Shown: one piece after another, positions 7,091-7,274 of the stretch
Layout of the letters: every line of letters starts with the position of its first letter
Position numbering within the stretch: position 1 is the first letter of the stretch
DNA from: Candidatus Gracilibacteria bacterium CG2_30_37_12
GTDB lineage: Bacteria; Patescibacteriota; Gracilibacteria; BD1-5; UBA2023
Length of the DNA: 7,274 nt
Reading direction: 5' to 3'
Assembly (NCBI GenBank): GCA_001873165.1
Contig: MNYO01000067.1
Location: 1 to 7,274, forward strand
The notes under the pieces: model-generated
Told to the model about the DNA's origin: nothing
The model's input: the letters and a program-made list of their open reading frames with translations, nothing else
The model's database searches: none
Made by a program: the position numbers and the translations under genes

Positions 7091-7274
7091 TTATAATTCG
7101 ATTTCAGTAACTTCGTTCTCTTCTTTTCATTGCTGTTCAACATACTTTGCTATGATTTCACCATTAATTTCTCATACGCTGGATATGAAGAATCATACTG
7201 CCCAGAGGCTTTCTATTCACCAGTAGATTCTTTTTAGTTCTTTATAGAATTCTTTTCTCATTATGTAGGAGCTT
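7091..7274 (-). CDS. tnpA: IS200/IS605 Y1 transposase TnpA, C-terminal fragment
   Basis: About 60 C-terminal residues are visible; the gene continues past the window edge and ends in TAA at 7091-7093. Reading TGA as Gly gives the family's C-terminal pattern: LKRIYWGIESLWAVGFFI, then SSVGEINGEIIAKYVEQQ. TnpA of this family cuts single-stranded IS ends, bound as hairpins, with one catalytic Tyr on a C-terminal helix. The Tyr in AKYVEQQ (codon 7142-7144) is in that position. Four in-frame TGA codons (7127, 7172, 7193, 7217) encode four of the five glycines seen. In YWG, TGG (Trp) is followed directly by TGA (Gly), so TGA is not a Trp codon here. Whether the rest of the gene is intact cannot be seen. 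Confidence 0.85.

Larger units (their letters stand above)
7040..7274 (-). mobile_element. IS200/IS605-family insertion sequence (partial, runs off the window)
   Basis: The element includes the C-terminus of a Y1 transposase and the subterminal hairpin beyond its stop. The true end should lie within about 10-20 bases of the hairpin, near 7040, but the cleavage tetranucleotide cannot be identified with certainty. The other end, and whether tnpB is present, lie outside the window. Confidence 0.65.

Overview
The window comes from a bacterium that reads TGA as glycine (translation table 25), which points to Gracilibacteria (BD1-5) or Absconditabacteria (SR1) of the candidate phyla radiation. With the standard code the minus strand breaks into about a dozen fragments. 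Those fragments share two reading frames and are separated only by TGA. With TGA as Gly they fuse into two long proteins, and tsaD and a transposase fragment also become intact. I count 26 in-frame TGA codons. Every visible gene ends in TAA or TAG. Conserved positions fix the meaning as Gly: two TsaD glycines, the GIGD glycine of thrombospondin type 3 (TSP3) repeats, and a TGG-TGA (Trp-Gly) pair in the transposase. The sequence cannot separate the two phyla.

Layout, left to right. Positions 1-100 hold the probable tail of an IS200/IS605 element: a possible TnpB C-terminus and a right-end hairpin. A 13-bp hairpin at 119-153 probably terminates the minus-strand unit that follows. That unit holds two genes. 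The upstream one (3642-5483) is a secreted TSP3 calcium-binding-repeat protein with a signal peptide and a C-terminal membrane anchor. Downstream after 55 bp is a very large polytopic membrane protein resembling DUF2339 (155-3586). A short divergent intergenic region (5484-5634) separates this unit from tsaD (plus strand, 5635-6621), the t6A tRNA-modification enzyme. tsaD converges on a small Pro/Thr-rich lipoprotein gene (minus strand, 6652-6936), and the two share a bidirectional terminator that overlaps the end of tsaD. At the right edge is the C-terminus of an IS200/IS605 Y1 transposase (minus strand, 7091 to beyond the window), followed by its subterminal hairpin.

How the genes fit together: the TSP3 protein and the large membrane protein are probably co-transcribed and both belong to the envelope. 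That suits a surface-attached, host-dependent lifestyle, but this is inference. tsaD is a housekeeping gene. The block is bracketed by two IS200/IS605-type ends whose 3' ends face inward. None of the four complete genes has a recognisable Shine-Dalgarno sequence.
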